Both the position numbers and the translations under genes were made by a program. Positions 35,226 through 46,484 of a stretch of 64,000 nucleotides of DNA are shown here, piece after piece. Position 1 is the first letter of the stretch. The number at the start of each line of letters is the position of its first letter. Source of the DNA: Phragmites australis (taxonomy: Eukaryota > Streptophyta > Magnoliopsida > Poales > Poaceae); assembly GCF_958298935.1 (NCBI RefSeq), contig NC_084928.1, positions 22,475,501 to 22,539,500 on the forward strand, given 5' to 3'. Below the pieces are notes generated by a model. It was not told where the DNA came from. It saw only the letters and a list, made by a program, of their open reading frames with translations, and did not search any database.

Positions 35226-35329
35226 ATTCGCAAGACTGGTGCAATGTGGTTAAAATAATATTATTTTTATTAAAAAATTGTAAAAATAACATAGCTAAAA
35301 TCCGATATTTATAAAATATGTATCTATGG

Positions 35330-35850
35330 GTATGTGGAGTGCCGACTAAAGACTGTAGGCACTCGTGTCAATATCCTACGTGGCAGTAGGCTAGGGGGCC
35401 TATCAGCGCTCCACATGTTGGCAAAACCTATGTTCGTAGACGATATTTAAATGAAAAATTCATACATTTTTCATATTATTTCAGAAGGAGATGATCTATA
35501 AATAAAAATGATGTCTCTCGATGAGATCTATAACTTAGTAGTTGAACATTTTTTCATTTGAATAAATTTAAATTCTAAAAGGTGGTTATAAATGTTAGAT
35601 CTCTAAAACTAGATTTAGAAACTTAGCTACTTTTTTGGAATATAAACTGATTAATGGAAAAGTATTCAATTATAAATTTGCATCGATAGGTACAATATTT
35701 ATAAAATAATTATCTCCATCCAAGATCATATAAAAAATTTATAAGTTTTTCTTTAAATATCATCTGTGGGATATAGGAAGTAGGATGTCAGCACGTGGAG
35801 TGCTGATAGATCCTTAATCGGAATTCTGTGTGCCGATAGGTATCTATTTA
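35330..35850. repeat. Inverted-repeat fragment
   Basis: CTATCAGCGCTCCACATG at about 35400-35417 has an inverted partner at about 35792-35809 (CACGTGGAGTGCTGATAG). Copies of GTGGAGTGCCGAC and TGTGCCGATAGG flank it. It is probably a remnant of a small DNA element; boundaries are not clear. Confidence 0.4.
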
Positions 35851-36556
35851 TATATAAATATCAGATTTTAATTTATTTTCACAATTTTCCAATTAAATTA
35901 AATTATTTAAAAAACTGCCGCAATGTGGGCAAAACTGGGGTGCTATGGGATTTTTTAAGTCCTTAGCACCCTCTGTCTCTTTGAGTGGGGAAATGCATGG
36001 AAGGGGAGCTAATTAAAGAGGACATCGCGGGCTTTAATGAGTTCACAAATATTTTTTCATGGTACCTGGTTAGACGCATGAGAGATAAGAAGAGGTTTAA
36101 ACGATAAATGGAGTTCTCAATTGGCACATGGACATATCGTAGGGTCCTAAACATGGAAAAAGGAAAAACAAATTATCACCCATGTGACGTGGCAAGCTGC
36201 AGCACCCCTACATGAAACAAACGCCGTGCCTGTTTTCTGTTTTTTTTTTGTTACACAGAGCATGATAAAAAAAAACTAAAAAATTAGATTCATTAATTTT
36301 AGACATCTTAATATTTTTTTATGAATTTATTTAAATTTAAAATTTATTTAAATTTAACATTTTCACTTAATTATAGTGAAAATAGTAGTAGTTTCATGCA
36401 TGCATATAATTTTAACATTTGGATGACAGTAAAACGAACCAAACAAAATTTGTTTCATATTTTTTGAGTTTTATATTTTTTTTTGCATTTTAGATTATTT
36501 CAATCGATTTATCAATATAACTAATATTTCTTTCCATATTTTTCCAAAAAATTTTA

Positions 36557-36557
36557 A

Positions 36558-36590
<33 letters not shown>

Positions 36591-36592
36591 TA
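36557..36592. repeat. TA/CA microsatellite
   Basis: An alternating TA run passes into a short CA run just before the 41-bp direct duplication. Confidence 0.85.
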
Positions 36593-36602
36593 TAGTAGCA
36601 GG

Positions 36603-36684
36603 AGGCCTGATAGGTAATCTGGGCACCTCACCTCTTGACGAAGAGGCCTGATAGGTAATCTGGGCACCTCACCTCTTGACGAAG
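36603..36684. repeat. 41-bp perfect direct duplication
   Basis: Two abutting identical copies (36603-36643 and 36644-36684) start AGGCCTGATAGGTAATCTGG and end CTCTTGACGAAG. They sit exactly where the broken unit of the array resumes. Confidence 0.93.
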
Positions 36685-39600
36685 TGACGTTTGGATATAA
36701 ATAATGTTAGGTGTTTATGGCTAGATTAAAAATATCAAACATTAACATAAAAATTATAATTTTCAATATAAATAAAGATTATATATATTTAATATAATTA
36801 AATATCTTATTGACACTAATATAAATAGCAGTGCTAAGTAAACACCCTGCTCTTCGCCTAAGCATTAAGCTACAATAGTTAGGAAAAAACCTATAAATAC
36901 CTTATATAAGCACCCTATTGTACATCCTCTTAGAGAACAAACAAGTATGCTTGGTTCTTCTGCTTGTTTTAATTTAAACAATGTCAGCAAAATGTTTTCT
37001 TGTTTCGAAAGAAAAGAACCAAATTGGATCTCTTAGTCTAATAAGGTTTGTCTTACCTAAGTAAGACTAGTGAGCAAAAAACACTAAAAAATTTGAGTCC
37101 ACAATTTTAGACATCTCAATATTTATTTATGAATTTACCAAAATTTAATACTTTACTTTCACTTAAGTACAGGAAAAAATAGTACTTTCACGGATGCACA
37201 AAATTTTAACATGCAGATGACAATACCAGGAACCTAACAAAATTTTGTTTCATATTTTTTTGAGTTTATATATTTTTCTTTGTATTTAAATTATTTCAAA
37301 TAATTTATCAATATAACTAGTATTCCTTCCATATTTTTCTAAAGTTTCCTAAAAATGAAAATTATATTATGCATATACATATATCTATATCTACATGCAC
37401 ACAGTGATAGAGCCCACTGCTACAGTATCTACGGTATCAAGAGGCCAGGGAGTCCATCCATTATTGGCCCTTTATATAGGCATTGATTGATTGAGTGCGA
37501 ATGAGGGATATCAATTTTATAATCTACAACATTGAATTGAAATACAGATAGAATAAATAATAGAAAATAAATATAAAAAACAAAAGGACGAAGAATTAAG
37601 AAAGCCCCAGTGGGTTGATCGGCCTATTGCTAATAGTCGTCGGAGTGTTGTTAGGTCATCTAGATAAACAATCAAACGACCTGCACTTATGTTACGATAT
37701 GCTTGGTTTTTTTTTCACTCTTGTCTGGTCTTTCCTAGCAAGGCTAGGATATAAATAATGTTAGGTGTTTATAGCTAGATACTTTACAAAATATCAAACA
37801 TTAACATAAAAATTATAATTTTCAATATAAATAAAGATTATATATATTTAAATATAATTAATTATCTTATTGACACTAATATAAAGAGCCGTGCTTAAGT
37901 AAACACCCTGCTCTCCGCCTAAGCATTAAGCTATAATAGTTAGAAAAAAACCTATAAATATCTTTTATAAGCACCATATTGTACATCCTCTTAGAGAACA
38001 AACAAGTATGCTTGGTTCTTTTGCATGTTTTAATTTAGACAATGTCAGCATAATTTTTCTTGTTTCGAAAGGAAAGAACCAAATTGGATCTCTTAGTCTA
38101 ATAAGGTTTGTCTTACCTAAGTAAGACTAATGAGCGAAAAAACAGTAAAAAATTTGAGTCCACTAATTTTAGACATCTCAATATTTATTTATGAATTTAC
38201 CAAAATTTAATACTTTACTTTCACTTAAGTATAGGAAAAAATAGTACTTTCACGGATGCACAGAATTATAACATGCAGATGACAATACCACGAACCTAAC
38301 AAAATTTTGTTTCCTATTTTTTTGAGTTTATATATTTTTCTTTGCATTTTAGATTATTTCAAATAATTTATCAATATAACTAGTATTCCTTCCACATTTT
38401 TCTAAAGTTTCCTAAAAATGAAAATTATATTATATGTATACGTATAGCTATATCTACATGTACACAGTGGAGCCCACTGCTACAGTATCTACGGTATCAA
38501 GAGGCCAGGGAGTCCATCCATTATTGGCCCTTTATATAGGCATTGATTGATTGAGTGCGAATGGAGTATATCAATTTTATAATCTACAACATTGAATTGA
38601 AATACAGATAGAATAAATAATAGAAAATAAATATAAAAAACAAAAGGACGAAGAATTAAGAAAGCCCCAGTGGGTTGATCGGCCTATTGCTAATAGTCGT
38701 CGGAGTGTTGTTAGGTCATCTAGATAAACACTCAAACGACCTGCACTTGACTCGTATGTTACGATATGCTTGGTTTTTTTTTCACTCTTGTCTGGTCTTT
38801 CCTAGCAAGGCTAGGATATAAATAATGTTAGGTGTTTATAGCTAGATACTTTACAAAATATCAAACATTAACATAAAAATTATAATTTTCAATATAAATA
38901 AAGATTATATATATTTAAATATAATTAATTATCTTATTGACACTAATATAAAGAGCCGTGCTTAAGTAAACACCTTGCTCTCCGCCTAAGCATTAAGCTA
39001 TAATAGTTAGAAAAAACCTATAAATATCTTTTATAAGCACCATATTGTACATCCTCTTAGAGAACAAACAAGTATGCTTGGTTCTTTTGCATGTTTTAAT
39101 TTAGACAATGTCAGCAAAATTTTTCTTGTTTCGAAAGGAAAGAACCAAATTGGATCTCTTAGTCTAATAAGGTTTGTCTTACCTAAGTAAGACTAATGAG
39201 CGAAAAAACAGTAAAAATTTTGAGTTCACTAATTTTAGACATCTCAATATTTATTTATGAATTTACCAAAATTTAATACTTTACTTTCACTTAAGTATAG
39301 GAAAAAATAGTACTTTCACGGATGCACAAAATTTTAACATGCAGATGACAATACCACGAACCTAACAAAATTTTGTTTCATATTTTTTTGAGTTTATATA
39401 TTTTTCTTTGCATTTAAATTATTTCAAATAATTTATCAATATAACTAGTATTCCTTCCATATTTTTCTAAAGTTTCCTAAAAATGAAAATTATATTATAC
39501 ATATACGTATATCTATATCTACATGCACACAGTGATAGAGCCCACTGCTACAGTATCTACGGTATCAAGAGGCCAGGGAGTCCATCCATTATTGGCCCAT

Positions 39601-40091
39601 TATATATGCATTGATTGATTGAGTGCGAATGAGGGATATCAATTTTATAATCTACAACATTGAATTAAAATACAGATAGAATAAATAATAGAAAATAAAT
39701 ATAATAAACAAAAAGACGAAGAATTAAGAAAGCCTCAGTGGGCTGATCGGCCTGTTGCTAATAGAATTGGAGTGTTGTTAGGTCATCTAGATAAACACTC
39801 CAACGACCTGCACTTGACTCGTATGTTTCGATATGTTTGGTTTTTTTTTCACTCTTGTCGTCTTGCCTAGCAAGGCTAGGATATAAATAATGTTAGGTGT
39901 TTATGGTTAGATAATTTAGAAAAATATCAAACATTAAGATAAAAATTATAATTTTCAGTATAAATAAAAATTATATATATTTAAATATAATTAATTATCT
40001 TATTAACACTAATATAAACAGCCGTGCTTAAGTAAACACCCTGCTCTCCGCCTAAGCATTAAGCTACAATAGTTAGGAAAAAACCTATAAA

Positions 40092-41117
40092 TTACAATTA
40101 AGATATCTTTTGGATTACAGGATTTTTTTTTCTATATCCTACATTTTTCCTATAAAATTAAACTGATTCTTATAAAATTGCTACGTTCAAAAAAGAACCC
40201 TCAGTCTTTACAGGTCATCTTCTGCACCGACGATCTCTGAACCTGCCATGGAGGTAAAATCCCCGTTGGTAGCCGCTCGGCCACCATCCGGCACATCTTA
40301 GTCTACCTACTTTCTCTGATATAAATATAGGTTGTTTTAGTTTCTTCAACTATTCTTTAAATATAAATTATTTTTAAATTTTTATGTATTTTTTCTCTTT
40401 TATTCTCGTTTTACCCTTATTTAATAAATGTTAATCTATTATCATAGGCGGTTCACATAATGAACCGCCTGTGAAAATATATTTCCACAGGCGATCCGTA
40501 ACTGCAGGAGATTCTCGCCAATTATTCAAGTGGTTTTTCAAATAAACCGCCTGTAAAAAATTATCCTAAGTGTCTTGAAAAATAGTTTTTTATAATGTGA
40601 TAGGCAGTATAATCATTCTATGTGCACAAGTTCAAGTGGATTTATATTTAGAATCAGAGGGAATACTAGCATATGTAAAAGTATTCTAAATTTTGTTATG
40701 TGGCAATGATAGTTTCATTTATTTCTTTTATAAACTTTCAGCAACATGCATGTACTTCTTTTTCTATGCGATGGCATTTACTCACGGTCTTCAACATTTG
40801 GTTTGACCATTAATGTTATAACTTTGTATTAGATTTAATTAATACAGTTTCAATAGGATGGGTCTCTTGTTAATGTCTTAAAAAGCATTGTGACCATCTA
40901 GATACTTTCAAATATATTAATGGCCAAATTTAAGACAGTCTCATTGTGTCCATTGACTGTGTCCATTGAAGACGGTTTTTACGATGGTCGTGCTCTCGAC
41001 ATCAAATCAATCCTTTCGCACTTGCTACATACTGTAATTTAACCACAGTATTTTTTCTAGTCCTCACAGTAAACTCCGGGAATTTTAGTGTATGTCCCAT
41101 ACTGAGGAATTAATTCA
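40092..41117. other. Unassigned AT-rich DNA with a perfect inverted repeat
   Basis: No protein is recognised. AGGCGGTTCA (40446-40455) and TGAACCGCCT (40461-40470) form a perfect 10-bp stem, and AAACCGCCTGT recurs near 40552. Such repeats are typical near the ends of CACTA-like elements. GAATTAATTCA at 41107-41117 is the left target copy of the LINE fragment. Confidence 0.4.
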
Positions 41118-41275
41118 CATTAGGTTCTTAGTCTAGGCTTGTGTGTTTATGGAAGTGTTCGCCTTTGACTCCTTCATATATCTATGACGGTAGTGTGATA
41201 TAAACGCACCTGTAAACTCTTTTTTTCTTTTATACTTTAATGAATGACAGAGCTCTGCCTTTATTGTTAAAAAAA
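41118..41275 (+). mobile_element. 5'-truncated LINE fragment
   Basis: This 158-bp insertion ends with the phrase AATGACAGAGCTCTGCC and an A run at 41269-41275, typical of the 3' tail of plant LINEs. It is flanked by a perfect 11-bp duplication GAATTAATTCA (41107-41117 and 41276-41286). Only the 3' untranslated end is present. Confidence 0.75.
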
Positions 41276-41286
41276 GAATTAATTCA

Positions 41287-41567
41287 TCCAACAGCTAACA
41301 ACCTGCATCATGTGTAAAATATTGTAAATCATTGAAGCAGCTGCAATCAATAGGCAAGAGAGGAAGAAGAGTGTTGGGACCGGACCAAACAAATAGTCCA
41401 ATTTTTTCAATGTGCAGAGCCAATTAAGAATAAAATTCATACACATATTGACATCATATATAGAGAATAACACAACAATATCTTTTATTAATGATAATAT
41501 TGCCTTACAAGAGATAATTCGAGGGTCAAAATAACATAAAACTGTAGCAAAACTCAAAATAAACTCT
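41287..41567. other. Unassigned, one long minus-strand frame
   Basis: The minus strand is open for 97 codons (41572-41279) and predicts hydrophobic segments (LFGPVPTLFFLSCLLIAAAS), but I recognise no family. The frame crosses the LINE target copy, so it is not clearly a gene. Confidence 0.25.
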
Positions 41568-44500
41568 TCCACTGCTATAGAATGTATTTAGTGGGACATC
41601 TGTACAAAAGGGTCTACAAAGCAATTCTAATACAACTTGGTGGGACGCTTCAGTACAAATAGTTCTAAATGAGAATTATCTATACTATTACTAATAGTAC
41701 ATGCGATTTCAAACATGAGCTATCTGCACTATTACTATAGACGGTTCAAAACTAGTACCATATATACAATGCCTACATCATCCCCCACTTTACTCGAACA
41801 TGTCTAAAACACAGGAGCGTACTTAGACATGCTTCTAGATTGAAACGAGCTGCCCAAAAGCACATATGAACCAAAGCAGGTTCTTTATCTATTGAGGATG
41901 GAGGTAGAAAGAATGCATGCATGTTCGAATGACTGTATCCTCTATCGTAAATATTTATCAGACTTTTATTCATGTCCTGTGTGCAAAGCATCTCGATACA
42001 ATCGTAAGAGTCAATCAGATAACGGCGAGGTGAAGAAAGGAATTTCCTGTAAGGCAGTGTGGTATCTACCTGTAATTCTACGTCGAAAGCATTTGTTTGT
42101 GAATCCAAAATAGGCCAAATTATTGTGCTAGCACTCGGAGAGTCGCATGGAAGAAGGAAAGCTAAGACACCCTGCCAATTCTACCTAGTGGAGAAACATC
42201 GACAGGATCTCCGAAGACTTCGATGCAGAATAGAGGAATATAAGGTTTGCATTGATCACAACTGGCACAACATTTGGCCAGTTATTCTCAATATTTACAA
42301 CCTACCTCCTTAGAAGGTCTAAAAACACCGTGGAATGAATGGGCACAAGTATGAGATGCATACAAAAGAGATAATTTTATATTACGTTCCATGTTGTTCT
42401 GCACGATAAATGATTTGTCCGCCTTACGTAACCTCTCAGGCTAGAGTAAAGGAGCAGACAAGGCTTGCCCTCATTGTTTAGATGGTACTACAAGCATGTG
42501 GCTAGCTCACTCATGCAAAATGATTTTCATGCGCCATTGTTAGTTCCTTAACATGAATCACTTGTACGGTAATATTAAGGAATAATTCGATGGAACGAGG
42601 GAGAGATGTTTATGTTCAAAGCAATATAGTGGGCAAGAGGTGTAAAATATGGTTAATGATAACGATGTTGTGTTTGGAAAGGGGCATGAAAAATGAAGGA
42701 TGCCGTTGACATGTGCAAGAAGAGATCAATATTATGGGAGTTCTCATAGTGGCCACACCTTTAAGTTTGCCATTGCATCGACATCATGCATGTTGGGACG
42801 AACGTGTGAGAAAGCTTTTTTACTCTTTTACTTAATATTCCAAGCAAGACAAAGGATGGCCTCAATGCAAGACTTGACTCGGTTGATTTGAAGATTAGGC
42901 CTGAGTTGGCACTGGGCCCTCTAAAAAAGGTAGAACGAGGCTTCCTCTAGCCTGCTATAACTTGAAAAAGGCTGAGAGAACCGAACTATACTCATGCTTG
43001 CATGATGTGAATGTTTTGTATGGTTACTCCACCAATTTCTTGAAATTTGTTTTGATGGAAGATTTAAAATTAATTGGCATGAAGTCCCATGATGGCCATG
43101 TGTTGATGACACAGAATATTCCTATTGCAATCTAAAATAACCAGCCAAGCTATCTCTGAGACATAACCATTAGGATGTGTTACTTGTTCAACACAATTCC
43201 TTATAAGATCATCGATCCTGAAGTACTAGATGTTTTGTAGACCAAGGTGGTGAAGACACTTTGCCATCTTGACACGTATTTTCCTCAATCACTTTTTTAT
43301 ATCATGGTACATGTTATCGTTCAGCTCGTGAGAGAGATAAAGATATTTATGAAACCAATCTCGTTTGGAGGGTAGCATTGTCCAAGTTTACACAACCGAA
43401 GAGGTAGTCGAGTTCTGCATTGATTACATGGACCAACACAAACCAGTGTCCCTTTATCTCGCCATGAGGGAAGACTGGATGAGAAAGGGACCATAGGGAG
43501 GAAATCACTCATTGCTAACTCTGCCTCGTTATCTAAAGCTCATTTCACATTCTTGCAATGTATGACTGAAGTATCCCCGCATATCGACATGCATAAGGAT
43601 GAGTTACGCAGAGAGAATTTAGGGCGTACGGAGGCTAGCGCTTGGATCACAAATAAATACAACTGCAGCTTCAACAGCTGGTTAGAGGTTCAATTCAATA
43701 ATTATTTAACAGATAATAATATTGGCTAGTTGGCAAGATGGCCAAGTCACATAATCATGAACTTTGAAGCATATGACATAAATGAGCACACCTTTTATAC
43801 CAGAGTACATGATAGTAAGAGTATGGTACAGAACAACGGTGTCTGCATACATGTCTTCTAGGACAAATGTGGGGTGTGTGCGTACTATGGGTACATGGAG
43901 GATATCTAGGAACCCAACTATGTACATTTCAAGATCCCCTTCTTTCGGTGCCATTGGGTTGCACTCTAAAGTGTTAAAGTTGACAAGTATGGCATGATTA
44001 CTTTGTACCTCAAATGTGCCACATACAAACATAAATCATTTGTACTCGCTAAGCAATTTGTTCAGGTCTTTTATGCGCAAGACACGGCAAATCCAAAGCT
44101 TCACATAGTCCTTTAGGGAAAAAGAAGGTTTATCAGAGTTAAGAATGTTGTGGAAGAAAAACAATATAACCAATTTGATGAGTTCCCTTTCGGAGATTGC
44201 ACAACCCTCAATAAAGAAGAACTTTTGACCGGGCCGCTTGCTATATGTGTGTCGATCATGAAGAAGAGCTCATTGTTATAGCTATATAATGTAACTCAAT
44301 TGTTACGTACCTAGTTATATATTCCGATGTAATATGTTAATTAAATTTGGAGTTGTCATCCATAACCTTTAACACACAAATAGGTTTAATGTTTAAGTTA
44401 AATTTTGGTTTACAATAACATGAATGAGAAATAAACAATGTGATAGAACAGATTAAACCATAAAATTACATGAAAATTTCATCTCATTTGGAGTTTGTGT

Positions 44501-44705
44501 GAATTATTTATGAATTTTGCAAGTTTTAATCAATTGTTTGGAAAATCAACAATTCAGATAGTTGATAATAAATACCCATTTGTACTAATAGTACAGATCG
44601 TCCAGAATACCGGAGTGCCTGATAGTACAGATGGTGCATTATTAAGATCGTCTACACTACTAATATTACACACTATTCAGAGTAATGGACTGTCTATATT
44701 AAGAC
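41568..44705 (+). mobile_element. CACTA element G, degenerate
   Basis: The body is a degenerate TNP2-type transposase. Sequences near both ends share short palindromic units (TACTAATAGTAC at about 41689 and 44584), as expected of CACTA subterminal repeats. A possible left terminus is CACTGCTATAG at 41572. The right end is not defined; the subterminal-like text runs to about 44700. Confidence 0.65.
41892..44275 (+). pseudogene. TNP2 transposase with DUF4218 and DUF4216, degenerate
   Basis: Three-frame reading recovers a full En/Spm transposase in order. TNP2: MHACSNDCILYRK...CPVCKASRYNRK, AVWYLPVILRRKHLF, LRHPANST.WRNID, RNIRFALITTG, TINDLSALRNLSG, KMIFMRHC.FLNMNHLYG, then HCIDIMHVGTNV and KTKDGLNARLDSVDL. 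DUF4218-like: KLIGMKSHDGHVLMTQNIPI, IDPEVL, LDTYFPQSLFYIMVHVIVQL. DUF4216-like: SFVLAKQFVQVFYAQDTANP and VKNVVEEKQYNQFDEFP. At least a dozen stops and several shifts are present, so it is inactive. Only the matching order of motifs supports the call; no single open frame is longer than about 110 codons. Confidence 0.88.
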
Positions 44706-45128
44706 CCACATATAAATAGGTTTCAGCCTCCTCTCTTCCCAAACCCTAGTCACCACCTCCTAATTCCTAAACCCTAGCTCAGCCACCACCCCTCCTTGGT
44801 AACTCCTCCCCGGTGACCTCGGCTCTCCTCCTCATCGACCTCCCAGATGACTTCGGTGCCAACCTGGCCACACTCCCCTTCACCTTTGCCCTGCCGTCAA
44901 CTTTGTTCCAAACCTAGTCGCACTCCTCCTGGTGACCTCCCCGACGACCAATCTCCCCTTCACCATTGCACTGTTGTCGACTTCATCTCCAACTCGGCCG
45001 TGTTACTCCCTGGCTATCCTTTTTCATTACCACAACTCTAGTAAGAACTTGACTGCCCTTAATATCAAGCTTAAAAATATTTAAACGTCTTACAAAAGTA
45101 ACCTTTGAGGGTCAAGATCGAAATAATA
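44706..45128 (+). other. Promoter-like and first-exon-like segment
   Basis: A TATA box (TATAAATA, 44711-44718) is followed by a pyrimidine-rich leader and an open frame from ATG 44847 to 45041 (64 codons, Pro/Ser/Leu-rich). No domain is recognised. A similar layout (TATA, pyrimidine-rich leader, Pro-rich short frame) is at 50490-50853 in another CACTA region. It may be the 5' end of a captured gene or of a CACTA transcript. Confidence 0.35.
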
Positions 45129-46484
45129 CACTACTAAAAAAAGGTCATCCATGCGCCCTTTTCACTATCGGTTCAGAAATAACTGATAGTGATAAAGTAT
45201 CCCTACCGGTTCTTACCCAAAAAACCAACAGATAGTCTATCCTACAAAAACTGGCAGTGATAATCAAGTATCACTACAAGTTCAATTAAAAAATTGGTAA
45301 TGATACTTGATTATCACTTCTGGTTCTAGCCATGAACCACCAGTGATAATGGAGGTATTAACACTGCCAGTTCGTTATATTAACCGGTAGTGACAATAAA
45401 ATTTAGCCCATCTTTGGAAATTCATAACTTTTTCATACTAAGTTTAATTGAGACAAACTTTAAATGAAAATTATAGCCACCGACAAGATCTACAACTTTG
45501 TACTTGATAAATTTTTTATTTCAAGCCATATAGATGCCCAAATAATCATATAAAGACTATTAAAGGAAAACCACGCACTGAACCACAAAGTAAATTGTCG
45601 GATCTGATGTAACACTAATAGCAATGATTGAAAAAGACACACAGAGCCACAAAGTTCAAAACTACAACTTCAAATATTTTTATTTGGTAACCTGGATTGA
45701 TGAAACATATGCGCAACACTAACTTTCAGATGTAGTAATATGTGTCCAAAAATTTTCAGTCAAATTGGATAGGGTCAAATTTTGACCAAAAACTTTAGAG
45801 GTCATGTCGAGGATCTTGTGAGACTTTTTTGGTGGTCAAAAAAGGTGATGGTATAAACACATGTAATTTTTTAGATGCGTCTCCTTGGTAGCTTTTAAAG
45901 TAGAGATCGAACGTCAAAATCGGATTCCGTATGCAAAAGTTAAAGTTGTTTTACCGAATAGTGTACAGATTGGAGACAAACTTTTTCATATAGAATCGAA
46001 TGGACACAAACTATATATGAAAATTGTAGCCTTCGATGAGATGTACAACTTTGTAGAAGATAACTTTTCATTTAAGGAAATCTATATGGTGAAGTAATCA
46101 TTTAAAGATTTGAGGAGGAAAGGTTAAAAGAATAAATTACCACATAGCTATTAGGTAAGACTGTGAGGTGAGATGGTAAGGAAGCTTCACACGATGGGGA
46201 GGTCACAGGTTTGAATCCCATAAACTGCTCGGATGCACAAATTGCTATATTCATGGGTTTGACTCCCACAGAAGTCGCGGGGGGTCGTTATAGGTCAGAA
46301 AAGCCTGCGGGGAGCCGCGAGGGTTCGTTCATCGAGTGCAAAGTTTGGTCTAAAAAACATCAGCTCTAGGACCGAATATCACTGCTAGTCTGTAACACAA
46401 ACCAGCAGTGACACTACCGAGTATCACTAAGCTTATTCACTTCCGGTTCCAAAACCTACAGTGATGACCTTTTCTGTAGTAATG
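45129..46484. mobile_element. Non-autonomous CACTA-like element I
   Basis: The left end is CACTACTAAAAAAAGGTCAT. The right end (46466-46484) is its inverted partner, ATGACCTTTTCTGTAGTAATG, with an imperfect terminus. Subterminal repeats of the TCACTA.CGGTT / AACCGGTAGTGA type line both ends (for example 45170-45400 and 46380-46455). The interior is non-coding, with two related segments at 45424-45545 and 45950-46095. Three bases flanking each side are ATA and AGA, so a target duplication is only suggested. Confidence 0.7.
46165..46218 (+). other. tRNA-like A box and B box inside element I
   Basis: GAGGTGAGATGG (46165-46176) resembles a Pol III A box, and GGTTTGAATCC (46208-46218) matches the B box at all but one position. 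Spacing (32 bases) fits a tRNA-like promoter. It is not a tRNA gene because no acceptor stem pairs. Confidence 0.45.

Larger units (their letters stand above)
36230..40091. repeat. 1.06-kb tandem array
   Basis: Near-identical units begin with AAATTGGATCTCTTAGTC at 37021, 38081 and 39147, a period of 1,060 and 1,066 bp. A broken unit precedes them: its first part is at 36230-36560 and its second part at 36685-37020. The last unit ends near 40091. Units are AT-rich and non-coding. Each has an 18-nt perfect hairpin (GTCTTAC-CTAA-GTAAGAC) directly followed by CTAG or CTAA and T, at 37050, 38110 and 39176. The origin of the unit is not known to me. Confidence 0.88.

Noticed and set aside
44847..45041. 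64-codon frame after a TATA box, possible small gene
   Set aside because: Short, Pro/Ser-rich, no domain, and flanked by transposon ends; kept only as a low-confidence gene-like segment.
45885..46097. 70-codon open frame in CACTA element I
   Set aside because: It lies in a non-coding internal repeat with a counterpart at 45424-45545 that is not open.
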